Below, one piece after another: positions 8,546 to 17,231 of a stretch of 64,000 nt of DNA. The stretch's first letter is position 1. Every line of letters starts with the position of its first letter. A program made the position numbers and the translations under genes. Source of the DNA: VAZQ01 sp963841105 (GTDB lineage Bacteria > Pseudomonadota > Alphaproteobacteria > Rhizobiales > Xanthobacteraceae); the NCBI GenBank assembly GCA_963841105.1, contig CAWJCB010000028.1, positions 1 through 64,000 of the forward strand, read 5' to 3'. The notes beneath the pieces were generated by a model. The model did no database searches, was not told the origin of the DNA, and saw nothing but the letters and a program-made list of their open reading frames with translations.

Positions 8546-8621
8546 GCGCCGCGAATTACAAATCGCGAGGCTGCGACCGAGTCTCACAACTGCATGTATC
8601 AGTGAACTGTGATTCCCGGGG

Positions 8622-9275
8622 CTACGATGCGCGGACGGAGAGCTCGAGGCCATCGTCGAGGGGCAGTGCGACGGATAGATATCCGTTCTGCGGATTGCGG
8701 ACGTAACTGAGATACGGGGCGAGCGCGTCGCCACCGATGAGCAAGTCATCGGCAATGATCAGGGCGCCCGCTGCAAGCCGGGATTCAAGAAGCTGCAGCA
8801 TCGGCAGATAAAGCGGCTTCCACCCGTCCAGGAAAAGCAGATCGACGCCGTCCTCGAATCCATTGCGCAAGGTCTCAAATGCATCACCCTCGCGAATGTC
8901 TACCACGTCGGAAAGGCCAGCTTCCGAGATGTTTCGTGCTGCTGCCTGCACTTTGCCCGCACTGAGCTCAGTCGTAACGATCCGGCCGCCGTTCTCGTTA
9001 TCGCGTAACGCAGCCGCGAGATGGATGGTCGAGATGCCGAAGGAGCAGCCGAATTCGACGACCGTGCGCGCCCGCCGGTTGCGCGCCAGCAGGTACAGAA
9101 GGCGGCCAACCTCAGGGGCAACCGCCATGTAGATGCCGCTCAGCATCTCCGCGCGGCCGCGGCCGGTTACATCCATGGAGCGCGATCGGGCGAGGATTGC
9201 AGTGTCGTCTTTGACCGCCGATGCATAGAGTCGTTGAAGAAGAGACACGACTCGGGGTTCTGAAAGCGTCGACAT
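8622..9275 (-). CDS. Class I SAM-dependent O-methyltransferase (family 3-like)
   Basis: A 217-residue protein of the catechol/caffeoyl-CoA O-methyltransferase type. Motif I is TVVEFGCSFGISTIHLAAAL (residues about 72-91), binding S-adenosylmethionine; motif II contains GRIVTTELSAGKVQAA with the acidic ribose-binding residue, followed by VDIREGDAFETL. The divalent-metal region carries DLLFLDGWKPLYLP and GALIIADDLL. The substrate is unknown; family members methylate vicinal diols or phenols, or small acids. It is a lone gene between the MITE-like repeat and a small secreted protein gene on the same strand. Confidence 0.85.
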   Translation of the reverse strand: MSTLSEPRVVSLLQRLYASAVKDDTAILARSRSMDVTGRGRAEMLSGIYMAVAPEVGRLLYLLARNRRARTVVEFGCSFGISTIHLAAALRDNENGGRIVTTELSAGKVQAAARNISEAGLSDVVDIREGDAFETLRNGFEDGVDLLFLDGWKPLYLPMLQLLESRLAAGALIIADDLLIGGDALAPYLSYVRNPQNGYLSVALPLDDGLELSVRAS

Positions 9276-9316
9276 TCAGAGACCCGCGGCCCGCCTGCGC
9301 GCGTCAGCGCCGGGCG

Positions 9317-9541
9317 CTATCGCAGCTTTGCCCAAGGATCGGAAACCTTCTGCTCGGGGATGCTGTGGAGCGCGTCCTTGTAAGCCTTCTCTGCCGCAGC
9401 GTTCTTTTTCTTTTTGTCTTCTGACTGCTGCGCGGCTTCCGGCCGCTTGGATCCCTTGCCCCGACTTTGAGCATGTGCAGGCAGTGACAGTGGCAGTGAC
9501 AGCACAGCAAGTGTGGCCAACGCAACAATCAATTTCCGCAT
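9317..9541 (-). CDS. Small secreted Lys-rich protein
   Basis: A 74-residue protein started at ATG 9541 (MRKLIVALATLAVLSLPLSL), giving a signal peptide cleaved after AHA. The mature ~50 residues are highly charged (KGSKRPEAAQQSEDKKKK) and end in HSIPEQKVSDPWAKLR. That ending is a recurring C-terminus of small Bradyrhizobium proteins of unknown role. It is transcribed in the same direction as the O-methyltransferase and lies just upstream of it. Confidence 0.65.
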   Translation of the reverse strand: MRKLIVALATLAVLSLPLSLPAHAQSRGKGSKRPEAAQQSEDKKKKNAAAEKAYKDALHSIPEQKVSDPWAKLR

Positions 9542-9965
9542 GCGCTTCCCCAATCCGCCTACCCCCACGAGAAGCTAACGGTTCTCATCGTCTGAAATAG
9601 GGCAGAGCTCGGATATGCCAACGTTATCTGCGATCGCTATAACTTTATGCGATCTTTACTTGGCTCCGCCACAACACGCAGGGAACGCGCTTTGAAGCTC
9701 GCCAATTGCGCAAGCCAGAGCAGCTGCTTGCGCCAGAAGAGCGTTTGAGCCGGCCAGGTTCTGATAAAAAAGTCGCAACGGGCGAATCCTGACAAACCTG
9801 AACAACTTGTAATCTCGCGGTAAGCGCGCCGTTAGCTGTGCGCAGCGAAAGTCGCGTCGGGGGGACGAGGACGTTCGCGGGAACCGCAGGCAGTACGTAA
9901 GGAGCTGTTCGTCAGTCTCCGCGTCCGCCTGCTGGTTGCAGAATGTTACGTTTTCGGAGGGGAAT
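9542..9965. other. Intergenic region between small secreted gene and OMP gene
   Basis: About 420 bp with no convincing reading frame. It separates divergent genes and so should contain both promoters, but no clear sigma-factor boxes or palindromes were recognised. Just before ATG 9966 a GGAGGGGAAT stretch can serve as ribosome binding site. Confidence 0.5.
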
Positions 9966-10736
9966 ATGAGACGGATTGTTTGGGGGAGCGTTGCAGTTCT
10001 GACAGTGATTGCAGGGGCCGCAAAAGCCGCGGATCTGCCCCCGCCAGCGGCACAGGTCTATCGGCCGCCACCGCCGGTGATCACCTACTTCACCTGGACC
10101 GGCTGCTATCTTGGGGGCCACGTCGGTGGCCTCTGGGCGAGCCGGGATTGGAATGATCAAATCCCTGGCGATCCGCTCTTTGGCACGGATCTGGGGAGCT
10201 ACAATACAAGCGGCGCGCTCGGCGGCGCGCAGGTCGGCTGCAATTATCAGGTCGGCAACTGGGTCTTCGGTCTTCAAGGCGACTATGCCTGGTCAAACGC
10301 GAGTGGCAGCAACACCTCGGGAGCTTTTGCCACCCTGGCGCCTTTAGTCACTCTCACGGATCAGTCGCAGTTGCAGTCGCTGGCTTCGGTTACTGGCCGC
10401 GTCGGCTATGCCGCGGATCGCTTGCTCGGCTACGTCAAGGCCGGCGCTGCTTGGCAGCAAAGCAACTACAGCCTTCTTGTCGGCGGAGCTACCGCCGCAA
10501 CAGCCGGCGAGACGCGGGATGGCTGGACGCTGGGAGTCGGCGGCGAATATGCCTTCTTGGACTGGCTCACCGGCTTCGTCGAATACGACTACTACAATTT
10601 CACCGCCAGCACGAACACGTTTGCCTGCACAACATGCGGCCTGTTTGCCGGATCGGCTCCGTTCAACATCACGACCAATGTCAATGTCATCAAAGCCGGG
10701 CTTAACCTGAAGTTCGGGCCCGGAACCAGGTTCTAG
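9966..10736 (+). CDS. Outer-membrane beta-barrel protein (Omp31/RopB-like)
   Basis: A 256-residue protein started at ATG 9966 (MRRIVWGSVAVLTVIAGAAK), preceded by a good ribosome binding site; signal cleavage is likely after KAA. A Pro-rich linker (PPPAAQVYRPPPPV) leads to the barrel, which opens with TWTGCYLGGHVGGLWASRDW. This opening and the alternating aromatic/glycine strands are typical of rhizobial Omp25/Omp31/RopB proteins. Further strands include GNWVFGLQGDYAWSN, TGRVGYAADRLLGYVKAG and TGFVEYDYYNF, and the protein ends in Phe (LNLKFGPGTRF). A structural or adhesion role in the outer membrane is assumed from the family. Confidence 0.88.
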   Translation: MRRIVWGSVAVLTVIAGAAKAADLPPPAAQVYRPPPPVITYFTWTGCYLGGHVGGLWASRDWNDQIPGDPLFGTDLGSYNTSGALGGAQVGCNYQVGNWVFGLQGDYAWSNASGSNTSGAFATLAPLVTLTDQSQLQSLASVTGRVGYAADRLLGYVKAGAAWQQSNYSLLVGGATAATAGETRDGWTLGVGGEYAFLDWLTGFVEYDYYNFTASTNTFACTTCGLFAGSAPFNITTNVNVIKAGLNLKFGPGTRF

Positions 10737-10851
10737 ATTCATGGTGTTGGACCTCGGATCGCCTACGGTCCGCGCGGGTGATGATAGTTACCGCAATCAT
10801 CGGGAGCGTGGGGGCGAGTTGCCTGTCGCGCTCACATGAGGAGACATCAGC

Positions 10852-11028
10852 ATGGCTGAGAGCACCGCAAATGGAAACCGCCGTGGCGCCGTGGTGGCTC
10901 TGGCGGCAATGGTCGTGCTCGTGGGGATCGGTTGGTTGCTGGCGCACGTGCTCGCGCAATCGACGCGGATGCAGGATTGTCTCCTGTCCGGCCGCACGAA
11001 CTGCGCAGCAATAGAGCTCCAGCGATGA
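10852..11028 (+). CDS. Small single-span membrane protein (58 aa)
   Basis: A short gene with a clear ribosome binding site (GAGGAGAC at 10839-10846). It encodes a polar N-terminus (MAESTANGNRRG), a transmembrane helix (AVVALAAMVVLVGIGWLLAH) and a C-terminal tail with two cysteines (MQDCLLSGRTNCAAIE). The DCLLSGRTNC motif occurs in small uncharacterised Bradyrhizobium proteins. The tail would face the periplasm if the positively charged N-terminus stays inside. Coding potential is supported by the ribosome binding site and by the sharp hydrophobic boundary. Confidence 0.65.
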   Translation: MAESTANGNRRGAVVALAAMVVLVGIGWLLAHVLAQSTRMQDCLLSGRTNCAAIELQR

Positions 11029-11071
11029 AACCGTGCTGATCGCGCCAGCGCGGTCGAGGGGAGGCAAGCGC

Positions 11072-11152
11072 ATGACGCCGTTGGTGCTCACCATTCTGAG
11101 CGTGGCCGTGATCTCCATCTTGCTGGTGCTGTTGTTTTTTGCCAGGGGATAG
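11072..11152 (+). CDS. Candidate 26-residue membrane peptide
   Basis: The ATG at 11072 sits 8 bp after GGGGAGG (11057-11063), one of the strongest Shine-Dalgarno sequences nearby. The product is almost entirely one hydrophobic helix (LVLTILSVAVISILLVLLFF), ending ARG. It follows the 58-residue membrane gene by 43 bp in the same direction. It may be a real small membrane protein; the evidence is only the ribosome binding site and composition. Confidence 0.4.
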   Translation: MTPLVLTILSVAVISILLVLLFFARG

Positions 11153-11266
11153 AGATCAGTCTCAGCAAGCGGACTTTATAGTCACGCGATTGAGGTTGAT
11201 CCTACGTCAGCGCGGCCATCCCGGTGCGGTGGATTTGAAGTTCCCGTCCCCGCCACATCTGCCGGA

Positions 11267-11851
11267 TCATTCGGCTGCGATCTGTGGCGCGCGCGGCGTA
11301 AGCCGAGGATCGAGAGTACAGGCCTCGTCCCAGCTCAAAACGTTGAGCGACTTGACGAACTTGCCGACGCCATCGACCTCGGCGCAGAACAGGCCGAGCT
11401 CGATGATCTCCGCATCGCTGAAGTGCCTGGCGAGGTCCACATAAACGTCATCCCTGTCGATGGCGTGCTCGCCCTGCTTGAACAGCTCCGCATAGCGCAG
11501 CGCCGCCTTCTCGCGTTCGCTCAAGCGCTTGCTTTGCGCATATTGCGCAAGATCGCCGATCATGTCCTCGGTCAGCCCCTCCGCTTTCGCGACATTCGAG
11601 CGGACCGTCGAGCAGTATCCGCATTGATGCGCGACCGATATCTTGATGCGGCACATCTCCTTGAGCTTGTGCGGCAGCACGCCCTGATAGAGAAGCTTGT
11701 TCCAATACTCGACCCAGGCGGTACCAAGCTGGCTCCGCGTCATGATGCTGACGACGCGGGGATCGGGCGCGCCGGTACGTTTGGCGGATTCTATGAGCGC
11801 TCGCGCTTGCGCTGATTTTTCACTCTCCTCGATGTAGCGCAGCCTGGGCAT
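11267..11851 (-). CDS. Carboxymuconolactone decarboxylase-family (AhpD-like) protein
   Basis: A 194-residue protein started at ATG 11851, preceded by GGAAGGAAA. The CMD domain contains the redox/active-site motif HQCGYCSTVRSNVAKAEG (CxxC with the following helix), after a helix bearing LPHKLKEMCRIKISVA. This is the layout of the peroxidase-type AhpD branch, not of true gamma-carboxymuconolactone decarboxylases. A second CMD helix pair is suggested by SEREKAALRYAELF and SDAEIIELGLF. The substrate is unknown. The frameshifted periplasmic binding protein gene lies upstream, 56 bp away in the same orientation, so the two may be co-transcribed. Confidence 0.82.
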   Translation of the reverse strand: MPRLRYIEESEKSAQARALIESAKRTGAPDPRVVSIMTRSQLGTAWVEYWNKLLYQGVLPHKLKEMCRIKISVAHQCGYCSTVRSNVAKAEGLTEDMIGDLAQYAQSKRLSEREKAALRYAELFKQGEHAIDRDDVYVDLARHFSDAEIIELGLFCAEVDGVGKFVKSLNVLSWDEACTLDPRLTPRAPQIAAE

Positions 11852-11907
11852 TTCCTTCCTCCCGGTTCGTCCTGCGGTCTCATTGCGCCGGCACGAATGC
11901 CAGCTCG

Positions 11908-13168
11908 TCAGCGCTTCGCGGGCTCGAACGGTATCCTCAAATCGCCAGACTTGTACCGCGACGGGTGCAAAATGACTGCCTTTCCCGGTTGCTTGAACTG
12001 CTCGACATCGCTGCCCGCAATGTCGCGATATTGGACGAGCAGAATGCGCGGCTGTTCCCATTCCCCGCGCGGGCCGAACTTGATGTCTCCGACCACGGTG
12101 TCGAACGAATGCATGTGCATGTATTCCGCGAGCTTTGCGTCGTCGATGGAGCCGGTGGCGGTGATCGCCGATTCGAGAATTTGCATCTCTGCGTAGGCAT
12201 AGGGGGGAATATACAACCCAAGTGGATCAACCCCGGCGGCGCCCGCACGCTCGCGATACTGCACCAGGAACTTCTCTATCCCCGGAAATTTCATGCTCGG
12301 CTCGGGGGCGTAGAGCTCGTAGCAAACGATATCGTTGAGCAGAGGCCCGAGCTGCGTCTTGAGAGCGGCAAACTGCAACCCGATCATGCCGCCGCCCACC
12401 ATCTTGCCGCCGAGCCCGACCTCATGGATGGAGCGGATCATCCCGGCAGAATCCGGCGGGTATGATGCGATGTAGACCAGGTCCGGATTTGCTGCCTTGA
12501 TGGCGCGAACCACGGTCCCGAACTCAACCGAGCTCGGCGGGTAGGTACGGTCGTAGACGATGCGAATGCCGTGCTTCTTGGCGTTCTCGCGCGCGCCTTC
12601 CATGGCCAGCACCGAGAATTCGGCGTCGGCGCCGGCGATCGCGACGGTTTGCGGCTTTGGATTGAGCGCCGCGGCAAGCTCGAAATAACCCCGTGAGAAC
12701 TCGACCTTTGCATCCGGCCCATTCGGCTGGAGCTGAAAGTACCGGTCGTACTTGAAGGCATCGTTGGCGGCGAGCGCAAACAGCGAGAGAAAGAGCTTCT
12801 TGCGCTGCGTGATGATCGGCAATGCCGCGGCGGTCGGGACGGTGCCGTACCCCGACAGCACGATGTCCACTTTGTCGAACGTCGAGAAGCTTGGAATAGA
12901 TCCCCGGCACCGTGGCGGGGTTGGACTGGTCATCGTATCTGACCAGCTCCACCTTGCGGCCGAGCAGACCGCCGCGGGCGTTCACGCCCTCGGCCCACAG
13001 CTCGTAAGCAAGCAGCGCCTGCTTTCCCCCGGCGGCCAGCCCGCCGCTCAAGGCAAGGCCCAATCCGATTTTCAGCGTCGGAGGGCTCTGCGCCGCGGCG
13101 GGCCCAAAGCCCAGGCCAAGAGTCAAGAAAACGAGAACGCAACACAGTCGGATCATTCGGTTCACCAT
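11908..13168 (-). CDS. Periplasmic amino-acid-type binding protein (frameshift as sequenced)
   Basis: Type I periplasmic binding protein of the LivK/Periplasmic_binding_6 family, about 419 residues after correction. Start at ATG 13168 gives a signal peptide (CCVLVFLTLGLGFGPAAAQ). The N-lobe reads LKIGLGLALSGGLAAGGKQA and VELVRYDDQSNPATVPGIYS; the rest, in another frame, starts DKVDIVLSGYGTVPTAAALP and runs to the C-terminus. The switch near 12885 is explained by one extra T (GTTCGAC for GTCGAC), and total length then fits whole codons. Such proteins usually deliver branched-chain amino acids, amides or aromatic acids to Liv-type transporters, but no permease or ATPase gene is adjacent. Confidence 0.8.
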
Positions 13169-13534
13169 TCCTTCGACATTCTTGTCGCGCTTGTCGCACC
13201 GCAACCCGCGGTGCGGGTCGATACTTGGAGACTCCTCTGCTGGAGTCGCGTTCACCCGTCAAGGTCCTAAGGAGAGGTCGCATGGAAACGCTTCCGCGCC
13301 GCGGGTTTTCAGCTTCCGCCGGCTGCGGACATAGCCGTGGCGTTGGCTTGGGCAGCTTCGTGCCAATGCACATAAGCGGACTAACCAAGTTTCCCAGCGG
13401 GACAAGCGCCGGTGTCACAGTGCCGGACTAACGCGAGCTAATAGTTACGAGCACGTGCGCAATCGAGTTGCATGACCCGACTCCCGGGCATCCCATTGCA
13501 GGGATGCCCGAAATAATCGGGCCGGGCTGCGCGC
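13169..13534. other. Intergenic region between binding-protein and arylsulfatase genes
   Basis: About 365 bp. It should hold the promoter of the binding-protein gene at its left end and carries a stem-loop (13485-13510) downstream of the arylsulfatase stop. Short frames inside have no recognisable homology pattern. Confidence 0.5.
13485..13510 (-). terminator. Stem-loop after the arylsulfatase gene
   Basis: CGGGCATCCC and GGGATGCCCG form a perfect 10-bp stem around ATTGCA, 25 bp beyond the stop codon. No T-run follows on the minus strand, so it may be a transcript 3'-end stabiliser and not a classical intrinsic terminator. Confidence 0.5.
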
Positions 13535-16012
13535 CTAGTCTCTGGCCTTGGCGAGCGCGTGCTGAATGATCTGATGGTCCAAGCTCGTCAACTGGCTCGG
13601 CCCGAGCTTAAACGTTACCTTGCCGATCTTGCCAGTGAAGCGGAACGGCACCTGGTAGTCCTTGTCGTCCACCGGCGTGCGTGTGTCGACGCCAATATCG
13701 AAGGTCTCGTCGATGGTCATGATGAACGGAATGGTATGCGGGACCTTCCTGTTGGCGACTTCCTTGTCGTCAACCTTCAGAACGCCGGTGCCGCCCTTGG
13801 CAAAGCCGGGCCCGTCGTAGGTGAAGTCGAACACGATGGTGTGCTTGCCCGGCGTGAGCGCCTGCTGGCCTTCCCAACGGAATCGCTCCAGGCTGAGCAG
13901 GTTGTAGAGAAACACCGGCTTACCTTTGAGTAGATACAATCCGTATCCGCCGAAACGTCCACCCTCGGTGACGATCATTCCATCGCCGCCGCCCTGCGGG
14001 ACATCGATCTCGGCAGTGATCGTGTAGGACCTGTTGAGGATGTTCGGTGCGGCGCTGTCGGGTAACCCGGACATTTCGCCCGAGTACGTGAACATGTCGC
14101 GTCCGGCGGTCGCGCTCGGTCGCGGTGCCACGAGCCGTTGGGCGATCGAGTTGTCCAGCGGGAACACATTGTACTTCGAAGCCTCCACCAGGAACAGTTC
14201 CTGCATCTCGCGCAGCTTGTCCGGCATCTTGGCCGCGAGGTCGTTATACTCCGAATAGTCCTCGGCGATGTTGTACAGTTCCCATTTGTAGCCGTTGATT
14301 ACGTTGGGCATCTTGGTCAGGCCTAACAGCCAAGGTGGGGCTGGCGGCGTCGTGGTGGCGATCCAGCCGTCATGGTAGATGGCGCGGTTGCCGAACATCT
14401 CGAAGTACTGCGTGGTGCGTGCCGAAGGGACGTTGGCGTTCGCCTTGTCGAAGGTGTACGTCATGCTGACGCCTTCGATCGGCTTTTGCGCGATGCCGTT
14501 GACCATGACCGGCGCGCGGATGCCCGTGGCTTCGAGAATGGTCGGCACGATGTCGATCATGTGATGGAACTGGGTGCGGATGCCGCCCGCGTCCTTGATA
14601 CGGTTGGGCCAGGCGATCGCCATCCCCTGCCGCGTGCCACCGAAGTGGGACGCCACCTGTTTGGTCCACTTGAACGGCGTGTCGAAGGCCCACGACCACG
14701 CCACCGACATGTGCGGGGTGGTTTGAGCGGAACCCCAAACGTCGTAGAATTTCAGTTGCTCGGGCACTGGAACGTCGATGCCCTGGATCGCGGCCAGGTC
14801 GAACGGCGTCCCGATGGTCGAGCCCTCCGCGCTGGTGCCGTTGTCGCCTTCGATATAGATGATGAGCGTGTTGTCCAGCTTGCCGAGGTCCTCAACGGCT
14901 TGGATCACCCGGCCGATTTCGTGGTCGGTGTAGGCCACGTAGGCGGCGAATACTTCCGCTTGGCGCGCAAACAACTTCTTCTCGTCGGCGGAGAGCGTCT
15001 CCCACTTCGGCAGCCTTGCGCCGCCGTATTCTGCCTGTCCGTCCGGCCATGGCGTAAGTGTGGTATTCGGCGGGATCACCCCAAGTCGTTTCTGGTTGGC
15101 GAAGATCTGCTCGCGCAGCGCATTCCAGCCCATGTCGAACTTTCCCTTGAACTTATCGATCCATTCCGGCGTCGGTTGGTGCGGCGCGTGGGTGCCGCCA
15201 GGCACGTAATAGACGAAGAACGGCTTGTCGGGCGCGGCAGCATTTAGTTTCCTCACATGGTCGATGGCTTCGTCTGCCATATCGGTCGTGAGGTTGTAGC
15301 CGGGTTTCCCGATCCACGGAAAAATTTGGGTCGTGTTCTGGAAGAGGTACGGCGTCCATTGGTCGGTCTCGCCGCCCATGAAGCCGTAGAAATATTCAAA
15401 GCCCATCCCGACCGGCCATTGGTCGAAAGGTCCCGCCAAGCTGTATTGGAAGCTCGGCGTATTGTGCTCCTTGCCGAACCACGACGTGGCATAGCCGTTC
15501 TGCTTCAGGATCGCGCCGATGGTGGCGTTTTCGGGCCCGATGATGGAATCATAGCCGGGATATCCGGTGGACTGTTCGGTTATGACGCCGAAGCCTGTGG
15601 AATGGTGGTTGCGGCCGGTGATTATCGCCGCGCGCGTCGGCGAGCACAGCGCCGTGGAATGGAACTGGGTGTAACGCAGTCCCATGTTCGCGATGCGATC
15701 CAACGCCGGCGTCGGGATGACGCCGCCGAAGGTACCGGAAACGCCGTAGCCAGCATCGTCGGTCATGATCAGCAGCACATTGGGCGCACCCTTGGGTGGC
15801 ACCACCGCAGGCGGCCAGTATGGCTTCGACTGCGCGGCGTCGAGGCCGATCTGGCCGCCGAACTTCGGCAGCGGCGGCGGGAGATAGTTCCCGTCGATCG
15901 TCGTCGTCGCGCTGGGCGAGCCAGGGACGCCTTCGACCTGCTGGGCTTTCGCCGGAGCGAAGGCAAGGACAGCTAGAGTCAGAGAAAAGAACGCCAGCCC
16001 GGAGGTTTTCAT
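13535..16012 (-). CDS. Secreted type I arylsulfatase
   Basis: An 825-residue sulfatase with a signal peptide (MKTSGLAFFSLTLAVLAFAP). The N-terminal catalytic domain starts PNVLLIMTDDAGYG, supplying the calcium-binding Asp pair at about residues 85-86. It contains the sulfatase signature LCSPTRAAIITGRNHHSTG, in which Cys123 is the residue converted to formylglycine. Further active-site pieces are WFGKEHNTPSFQ and IYIEGDNGTSAEGS. The ~200-residue C-terminal extension (SYTITAEIDVPQGGGDGMIV, DDKEVANRKVPHTIPF) matches the long form of bacterial arylsulfatases. It hydrolyses sulfate esters in the periplasm. The gene stands alone; no anaerobic or FGE maturase gene is in the window. Confidence 0.92.
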   Translation of the reverse strand: MKTSGLAFFSLTLAVLAFAPAKAQQVEGVPGSPSATTTIDGNYLPPPLPKFGGQIGLDAAQSKPYWPPAVVPPKGAPNVLLIMTDDAGYGVSGTFGGVIPTPALDRIANMGLRYTQFHSTALCSPTRAAIITGRNHHSTGFGVITEQSTGYPGYDSIIGPENATIGAILKQNGYATSWFGKEHNTPSFQYSLAGPFDQWPVGMGFEYFYGFMGGETDQWTPYLFQNTTQIFPWIGKPGYNLTTDMADEAIDHVRKLNAAAPDKPFFVYYVPGGTHAPHQPTPEWIDKFKGKFDMGWNALREQIFANQKRLGVIPPNTTLTPWPDGQAEYGGARLPKWETLSADEKKLFARQAEVFAAYVAYTDHEIGRVIQAVEDLGKLDNTLIIYIEGDNGTSAEGSTIGTPFDLAAIQGIDVPVPEQLKFYDVWGSAQTTPHMSVAWSWAFDTPFKWTKQVASHFGGTRQGMAIAWPNRIKDAGGIRTQFHHMIDIVPTILEATGIRAPVMVNGIAQKPIEGVSMTYTFDKANANVPSARTTQYFEMFGNRAIYHDGWIATTTPPAPPWLLGLTKMPNVINGYKWELYNIAEDYSEYNDLAAKMPDKLREMQELFLVEASKYNVFPLDNSIAQRLVAPRPSATAGRDMFTYSGEMSGLPDSAAPNILNRSYTITAEIDVPQGGGDGMIVTEGGRFGGYGLYLLKGKPVFLYNLLSLERFRWEGQQALTPGKHTIVFDFTYDGPGFAKGGTGVLKVDDKEVANRKVPHTIPFIMTIDETFDIGVDTRTPVDDKDYQVPFRFTGKIGKVTFKLGPSQLTSLDHQIIQHALAKARD

Positions 16013-16349
16013 GGTGTCGATCTCCCGAGTTTCATGCGCCTGGCAAATTCGGCAGTCTCAAGTCAGCGTTGATTATGACAAACTTGCTCGATGTGGGCAT
16101 CGTAACTGAGTGGCACTCGTCATTGCTCGTCGATTTTTGTCAGCGCACTGTTCTATGTCCACATTGAAAAATTGGTGTCGTGTTTTCTCTCATGGGTGAG
16201 AGAGGAAACAGGTTTTCATCGTGCGACGATTACCCGTGTGGAAGCAACCTTAATTCCGTGACCCGCCAAAGAAAGCGCAGTTGAAATTCTTTTCCTGCTC
16301 AAGATTTACGCATGCATTCATGCATTGCAGCAATGTTCGCGTCCGTTGC
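16013..16349. other. Upstream region of the arylsulfatase gene, with stem-loop
   Basis: No reading frame of note. TGTTTTCTCTC (16181-16191) and GAGAGAGGAAACA (16198-16210) can pair around ATGGGT. Direct ATGCATTCATGCATTGCA-like repeats occur at about 16310-16330. Either could be regulatory, but no known operator is recognised. Confidence 0.4.
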
Positions 16350-16428
16350 TCACGCGACTGCGTGCCGTGCGCTCGGCCTCATTGTGCCGACCGATGCTGG
16401 TCGCCCGCGCCGATGAGGTAATCGAATA
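16350..16428 (+). pseudogene. 3' remnant of an ABC_sub_bind gene
   Basis: On the plus strand the last ~25 codons of a substrate-binding gene are readable: RALGLIVP, then after a one-base shift MLVARADEVIE followed by TAG (16426-16428). The five intact genes of this family end the same way (RADEVIE or IADEVVE). Everything upstream of the final helix is gone. It is in opposite orientation to the intact paralogues. Confidence 0.65.
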
Positions 16429-16442
16429 GCGGTTCGCCGAGA

Positions 16443-16513
16443 GTCAGCTTTGGGTCAAAACGAGAATCCCCCATTTTGGGGGTTATGTCAGCTTCCATCA
16501 GCTATGGACATGC
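16443..16513 (+). repeat. Dispersed GGGTCAAAAC repeat, copy 1
   Basis: The block GGGTCAAAACGAGAATCC, then TTATGTCAGCTTC and an AGCT..GGACATG end, recurs at about 28066-28135 and, more diverged, at 33313-33376. It is a non-coding repeat with no inverted ends recognised. Confidence 0.6.
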
Positions 16514-16592
16514 CCGCGCATCGGTCGAGGACCGGGGTGTGCCAATTGCTGCCGTGAGAAGGTGCAGCAACATAAGGGCCGAAGATTTCGCG

Positions 16593-17231
16593 GTAGGGAC
16601 GCGAGTTACCTCGCGCCCCCGCACAGATCCGTACAGGCGGCTTTCCCGCATACGGCTCCCACCTCGGAGAGTGACGGCAGTAAGTTGCCGTATGCGAACC
16701 AACGCCCTGTGTCACGCTTTACCCGGCTCGGCGTCCGGCGCGTGCGTAGTTGGCCCGCATTCCCCTTGGTCCCCGCCCTTGGCTCCGCCAACTCCGCGGC
16801 AGATCGCTCCGATTTGTTCGTCGGCTTCACAGCTACTATGGCAGGGTCAGACTTCTCGTGCCCGTGCATCATCGGCTACGGCTCCTCACCTTCCCGATGC
16901 GGACCGTCCCTCTCACGCGACGCTGACGGTCAGACACGAGATCTCCCAGCTTCCGATGCGATCCCTTGCACGTGATGTGGCCTTCGACCCCGGCAGGGCG
17001 TCAGCACCTCGCGTAGCGGTGCCGCACATGTTGCCTTCGAGCGAATAGAAACTCTCGGCCCCTGCGATATCTGATCTTTCGTGGCTCAATCCCGCACCCC
17101 ATGCAATCGCTGTGTACGCTTCGCACCCACTGTCGCCAGTGGCCACGCAACACTCGCTACCAAGCGGACGCTACCCCTTACTTGGGCCGGACTTTCACCG
17201 GCTGGATCGCACCAGCTTGCGGCTGGCGCAC
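16593..17231 (-). mobile_element. Group II intron with internally deleted RT gene
   Basis: On the minus strand the element begins GTGCGCCAGCCGCAAGCTGG and continues with the domain I stretch GGTGAAAGTCCGG, as in bacterial group II introns. A reverse-transcriptase start (MHGHEKSDPAIVAVKPTNK) follows at 16872, but only ~45 codons of it remain. The 3' end is preserved: domain V at 16626-16658 (GAGCCGTATGCGG, GAAA tetraloop, TACGGATC, with the AGC triad) and a domain VI hairpin with a bulged A in GGTAACTC, ending about 16593 in CCCTAC. Its first base follows directly the TAG stop of the substrate-binding gene at 17232-18218. It could splice or move only with help from a reverse transcriptase elsewhere. 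Confidence 0.8.

Noticed and set aside
16593..17231. Small hypothetical proteins on both strands
   Set aside because: They are translations of group II intron RNA domains and of the first codons of its reverse transcriptase.
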